Shown: piece after piece, positions 5,605 to 8,308 of the stretch
Numbering within the stretch: the stretch's first letter is position 1
Layout: every line of letters starts with the position of its first letter
Source: Polynucleobacter sp.
Lineage (GTDB): Bacteria > Pseudomonadota > Gammaproteobacteria > Burkholderiales > Burkholderiaceae
Length of the DNA stretch: 8,308 nucleotides
NCBI GenBank assembly: GCA_023257325.1
Contig: JALRCP010000177.1
Coordinates: forward strand, 1-8,308
Reading direction: 5' to 3'
Position numbers and translations under genes: made by a program
Notes under the pieces: model-generated
The model's database searches: none
Told to the model about the DNA's origin: nothing
The model's input: only the letters and a program-made list of their open reading frames with translations

Positions 5605-6807
5605 TTACCAACTAGACTCTCGATCTGGCGTTGCTGTAATTCTATGAATGGATAAATCAGCGCCGTCAAACTCTTCTTCTTGCGATAAACGAAGACCCAA
5701 AATACTTTTCAGAACACCATAAACAACTAAGCCCGCGACACTTGCAAAAAGTACTCCTGAAACTGTTCCAATGAGTTGCGCCCAAAAGCTAACGCCACCC
5801 AAACCACCCAGAGCTTTTTGACCAAAAACCCCCGCAGCAATACCCCCCAAGGCACCGCACAAACCGTGAAGCGGCCAAACGCCCAAGACATCATCAATCT
5901 TCCAACGATTTTGTACAAGGGTGAACATCACCACAAAAAGGCCGCCCGCCATTCCGCCAACAATCAATGCGCCCATAGGGTGCATTAAGTCAGAGCCCGC
6001 ACAAACAGCGACCAAGCCAGCCAATGGGCCGTTATAGCTAAAACCTGGGTCATTTTTTCCTGCCAACCAAGCCACCAGTGTTCCGCCGACCATGGCCATG
6101 AGCGAATTCATTGCAACCAAGCCACTTAATTTATCCACGGTTTGAGCACTCATGACATTGAAGCCAAACCAACCTACAGCCAATACCCAAGCCCCAAGTG
6201 CTAAGAAGGGAATATTTGATGGGGGATGAGCCGAAATACGCCCATCTTTTGTATAGCGACCATGACGTGCACCCAACAAAATAATCGCTGGCAACGCAAT
6301 CCATCCACCGACCGCATGCACAACAATTGAACCAGCAAAGTCATGAAACTCCTCGCCAGTTAAACCTTTAATCCACGCTTGAAAACCAAATTGCTGATTC
6401 CAAACCATGCCCTCAAAAATCGGATACACAAATCCAACCAATATAAATGTCGCAATCAATTGAGGGTTGAATTTGGCTCGCTCTGCAATACCCCCTGAAA
6501 TAATTGCAGGGATAGCTGCAGCAAAAGTGAGCAAAAAGAAAAACTTGACCAATTCATAGCCATTTTTTTCGGCCAAAGCTTCCGCGCCCGTAAAAAAGTT
6601 CACGCCATAAGCAATGCTGTAACCAATAAAAAAATAAGCAATTGTTGAAACGGCAAAATCAATCAAAATCTTAACTAAAGCATTGACCTGATTCTTTTTA
6701 CGAACAGTCCCAAGCTCTAAAAAAGCAAAACCTGCATGCATAGCAAGCACCATAATGGCGCCCGTCATAATAAAAAGGGCGTCTACGCCAGTTTTAAAAT
6801 TTTCCAT
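5605..6807 (-). CDS. amtB: ammonium transporter AmtB
   Basis: The 400-residue inner-membrane protein of the Amt/Mep/Rh family conducts ammonium into the cell as a trimer. About 11 hydrophobic segments run from residue 8 to about 370. Key positions align with E. coli AmtB: the gate phenylalanines F95 (LLTFAAAIPA) and F216 (GWFGFN), W136 in the outer recruitment site, D156 and H164 (DFAGSIVVHAVGG), and the second twin histidine H314 (VWPLHGLCG). The cytoplasmic tail GLRLSQEEEFDGADLSIHR is the region to which a PII protein (GlnK) docks. Unlike E. coli AmtB, no cleaved signal peptide is evident. The start is well supported by AGGAG 6 bases upstream. No glnK/glnB gene is adjacent; a YcbL-like hydrolase follows instead. 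Confidence 0.95.
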   Translation of the reverse strand: MENFKTGVDALFIMTGAIMVLAMHAGFAFLELGTVRKKNQVNALVKILIDFAVSTIAYFFIGYSIAYGVNFFTGAEALAEKNGYELVKFFFLLTFAAAIPAIISGGIAERAKFNPQLIATFILVGFVYPIFEGMVWNQQFGFQAWIKGLTGEEFHDFAGSIVVHAVGGWIALPAIILLGARHGRYTKDGRISAHPPSNIPFLALGAWVLAVGWFGFNVMSAQTVDKLSGLVAMNSLMAMVGGTLVAWLAGKNDPGFSYNGPLAGLVAVCAGSDLMHPMGALIVGGMAGGLFVVMFTLVQNRWKIDDVLGVWPLHGLCGALGGIAAGVFGQKALGGLGGVSFWAQLIGTVSGVLFASVAGLVVYGVLKSILGLRLSQEEEFDGADLSIHRITATPDRESSW

Positions 6808-6841
6808 ATAGCTCTCCTATAAGGCATTTATTAAGCTCCGA

Positions 6842-6847
6842 ATTATC
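6842..6847 (-). promoter_or_regulatory. putative -10 box of amtB
   Basis: GATAAT on the minus strand matches 5 of 6 consensus bases, 34 bp upstream of the amtB start codon. The -35 region is poor, which would suit an activator-dependent promoter. A sigma54 GG-N10-GC pair was looked for between here and the start codon and was not found. Confidence 0.3.
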
Positions 6848-6877
6848 AGGGGTAGGATGCATCTCTCTGGATCAAAA

Positions 6878-6894
6878 TGCACCAATTTTGTGCA
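6878..6894. promoter_or_regulatory. NtrC-like palindromic operator between amtB and gcvT
   Basis: TGCACCAATTTTGTGCA fits the known NtrC site pattern TGCACC-N5-GGTGCA, with 11 of 12 conserved bases. It lies 70 bp from the amtB start codon. It also sits about 10 bp upstream of the proposed -35 of the gcvT promoter. Regulation of amtB by NtrC is well known in proteobacteria; that NtrC binds here is inferred from the match. Confidence 0.55.
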
Positions 6895-6903
6895 AAGTTA
6901 TTT

Positions 6904-6932
6904 TTGGTGGTTTTTCTGTGCTTAGGTACAAT
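6904..6932 (+). promoter_or_regulatory. putative promoter of the riboswitch-gcvTH transcript
   Basis: TTGGTG (6904-6909) and TACAAT (6927-6932) are spaced by 17 bp. The predicted start near 6939 coincides with the first base of the riboswitch P1 stem, which supports this promoter although the -35 is imperfect. Confidence 0.5.
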
Positions 6933-6937
6933 GTCAT

Positions 6938-7112
6938 GTCGATGGGAGAGTTTGGTTTACCCAACGCCGAAGGCGCAATGCCCATGAACGCTCAGGCAAA
7001 TGGACCGTCGATATTTACACTCTGGAGAGCGGCATTGAATTGCCCACCGAAGGGGCTAAAGGTACTCAAAAGGTTTGCGTACCTCAATCTCTCAGGTAAC
7101 AGGACAGGGGGG
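6938..7112 (+). promoter_or_regulatory. tandem glycine riboswitch
   Basis: Two consecutive glycine aptamers precede gcvT. Aptamer 1 (about 6940-7010) shows GGGAGAG, CCGAAGGCGCAA and CGCTCAGGCAAATGGAC. Its P1 stem pairs CGATGG (6940-6945) with CCGTCG (7005-7010), with one wobble. Aptamer 2 (about 7020-7110) shows CTGGAGAGC, ACCGAAGGGGCTAAAG and ATCTCTCAGGTAACAGGACAG. Its P1 pairs CTCTG (7020-7024) with CAGGG (7105-7109). The two are joined by a linker of about 9 nt. The conserved core bases match the Gly riboswitch family, which usually turns on gcv genes when glycine is plentiful. No U-tailed terminator lies between it and gcvT, so control is probably translational. Confidence 0.93.
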
Positions 7113-7116
7113 CATC

Positions 7117-7133
7117 AATTCCTTTAAGGAGTT
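7117..7133 (+). promoter_or_regulatory. Shine-Dalgarno-sequestering hairpin ahead of gcvT
   Basis: AATTCC (7117-7122) can pair with GGAGTT (7128-7133) across a TTTAA loop, with one G-U pair. This covers the GGAG of the gcvT ribosome site AAGGAG (7126-7131), which is 5 bases before the ATG. It is a plausible expression platform for the riboswitch just upstream. The pairing is seen in the sequence; its regulatory use is inferred. Confidence 0.45.
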
Positions 7134-7136
7134 TGG

Positions 7137-8264
7137 ATGTCGGCTGTCCCTACAAATCTAAAACGCACAATTCTTTTCGAAACTCACAAAAATGCTGGCG
7201 CCAAGCTTGTTGACTTTGGTGGCTGGGAAATGCCCGTTAATTACGGCTCGCAAATCGAAGAGCATCTTGCTACACGAACAAATTGCGGCATCTTTGACGT
7301 ATCACACATGGCTGCGGTAGACGTAATTGGTATAGACGCAAAGTCTTTCTTAGAGAAAGTGGTCGCCAATAACGTCAACAAACTAAAAAATAATGGTCAA
7401 GCTCTATACGGATGCCTATTGAATGAGCATGCTGGCGTCATTGATGACTTGATTGTTTATCGTCTAGATCCAAATTACAGACTAGTTATTAATGCAGCAA
7501 CTGCTCACACAGATCTTGAGTGGCTCACAAAACAAGCAAGTGCATTTGGCGACGTCAAATTAATTCCTCGCAGGGCAGATTTAAACAATAGTCAGAATCC
7601 CCAGGGCATGGTTGCCGTTCAGGGACCCAATGCATTGAATTTGATTAAACAAGCCATTCCAGAGCTAGCGAATGCGGCCAGCGAATTAAAGGTTTTTCAT
7701 GCGGCATGCGTAGAAACTTCCTTGGGCGAAATCATGATTGCCAGAACTGGCTATACCGGTGAAGATGGCGCTGAATTATTAATACCTCTAGCAAACACTG
7801 CGAAAGCATGGGATTTACTCGTCAATGCGGGCGCCCAACCTGCTGGCCTAGGTGCAAGAGACACATTGAGGCTAGAGGCAGGAATGAATCTGTACGGTCA
7901 AGATATGAATGATCAAACTAGCCCATTAGACGTTGGTTTATCTTGGACGATTGATAGATCTACAGATAGAGATTTCATTGGTAGATCAGCTCTTGAAAAA
8001 ACGCCTCAACAATTTGTATTTATGGGATTAATCCTACAAGACAAAGGCGTCTTGCGTGCCCATCAAATTGTTAAATCATCCAAAGGGCAAGGTGAAATTA
8101 CCAGCGGTACATTTAGCCCATCCCTACAAAGATCTATTGCACTAGCAAAATTGCCAATTAATAGCGAAGTTGGCGATATTGTCCAAGTTGTTGTTCGCGA
8201 CAAAGAACTTAACGCTATTGTTGTAAAAGCCCCTTTCGTACGCCATGGCAAAGCCTTGGTTTAA
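7137..8264 (+). CDS. gcvT: aminomethyltransferase, glycine cleavage system T protein
   Basis: GcvT takes the aminomethyl group from lipoylated H protein, transfers the one-carbon unit to tetrahydrofolate as 5,10-methylene-THF, and releases ammonia. The 375-residue length is normal for the family. Visible motifs are DFGGWEMPVNY (26-36), FDVSHM (53-58), the catalytic-aspartate region GVIDDLIVY (100-108), AVQGPNA (160-166), RTGYTGEDGAEL (203-214), GLGARDTLRLEAGMNLYGQD (237-256) and ITSGTFSPSL (321-330). The start is fixed by AAGGAG 5 bases upstream. It is the first gene behind the tandem glycine riboswitch, and gcvH begins 15 bp after its stop, so it heads a gcvTH(P) operon. Confidence 0.96.
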   Translation: MSAVPTNLKRTILFETHKNAGAKLVDFGGWEMPVNYGSQIEEHLATRTNCGIFDVSHMAAVDVIGIDAKSFLEKVVANNVNKLKNNGQALYGCLLNEHAGVIDDLIVYRLDPNYRLVINAATAHTDLEWLTKQASAFGDVKLIPRRADLNNSQNPQGMVAVQGPNALNLIKQAIPELANAASELKVFHAACVETSLGEIMIARTGYTGEDGAELLIPLANTAKAWDLLVNAGAQPAGLGARDTLRLEAGMNLYGQDMNDQTSPLDVGLSWTIDRSTDRDFIGRSALEKTPQQFVFMGLILQDKGVLRAHQIVKSSKGQGEITSGTFSPSLQRSIALAKLPINSEVGDIVQVVVRDKELNAIVVKAPFVRHGKALV

Positions 8265-8279
8265 TTTTTGGAGAAACCT

Positions 8280-8308
8280 ATGAATATCCCTCAAAACCTA
8301 CACTACAC
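8280..8308 (+). CDS. gcvH: glycine cleavage system H protein, 5' end only
   Basis: Only the first nine codons are in the window, encoding MNIPQNLHY followed by a partial codon. The opening resembles the N-terminus of GcvH (the N-x-P-x-x-L-x-Y-T pattern seen in relatives). GGAG stands 6 bases before the ATG, and the gene follows gcvT by 15 bp, the standard gcvT-gcvH order. GcvH carries the lipoyl arm that shuttles the aminomethyl intermediate between the P, T and L proteins. The call leans heavily on context because the gene is cut by the window edge. Confidence 0.75.

Noticed and set aside
6808..6877. Sigma54 promoter for amtB
   Set aside because: No GG-N10-GC pair with flanking consensus was found between the NtrC-like site and the start codon.
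6888..7127. 79-codon open frame upstream of gcvT
   Set aside because: It lies almost entirely over the tandem glycine riboswitch and its product shows no protein-like features.
1..8308. Defence, phage or other novel multi-gene system
   Set aside because: All but one of the genes belong to well-known housekeeping or metabolic families and no mobile or repeat structures were seen. Novelty, if any, is in regulation and in the small CxxC protein.

Overview
The window looks like a chromosomal segment of a low-GC betaproteobacterium of the Burkholderiales. A freshwater Polynucleobacter-like genome is my best guess. The clues are the 16S leader with the betaproteobacterial boxA / CCGATAA-type motif, the rsmI/gmhA/BON-lipoprotein neighbourhood, a YcbL-type hydrolase beside amtB, and a glycine-riboswitch-controlled gcvTH operon. 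The genus is inferred from protein style and synteny and has not been tested by any search.

Left edge (1-480). The minus strand carries the leader and promoter of an rRNA operon whose 16S gene starts just outside the left edge. It has a clear -35/-10 pair, an AT-rich upstream stretch, a boxA-like element and strong leader hairpins. Behind that promoter lies a short structured stretch, possibly an sRNA, ending at a bidirectional terminator.

Envelope and ribosome block (489-2771). A dual-BON outer-membrane lipoprotein (DolP-like) and a sedoheptulose-7-phosphate isomerase (gmhA) form a leftward operon. rsmI (16S rRNA C1402 2'-O-methyltransferase) diverges from them and ends at a strong terminator shared with the convergent cytochrome gene.

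Middle block (2786-4934). Here lie a membrane-anchored class I c-type cytochrome (minus), a complete tRNA-Arg(CCG) (plus), a three-histidine-box fatty acid desaturase (plus) with its own terminator, and a 60-residue protein with two CxxC knuckles (plus).

Nitrogen and one-carbon block (4931-8308). amtB (ammonium channel) and a YcbL-type metallo-beta-lactamase-fold hydrolase form a leftward operon. Divergent from amtB is a tandem glycine riboswitch that leads gcvT and the start of gcvH, part of the glycine cleavage system that releases ammonia and makes methylene-THF. A 17-bp palindrome resembling an NtrC site sits in the amtB/gcv intergenic region, about midway between the proposed divergent promoters. 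This is the most interesting regulatory point in the window, because it could couple ammonium uptake to glycine catabolism.

I see no mobile element, CRISPR array, phage gene or defence system. Most of the window is ordinary core genome. The interest lies in intergenic regulation and in a few gene-order oddities.
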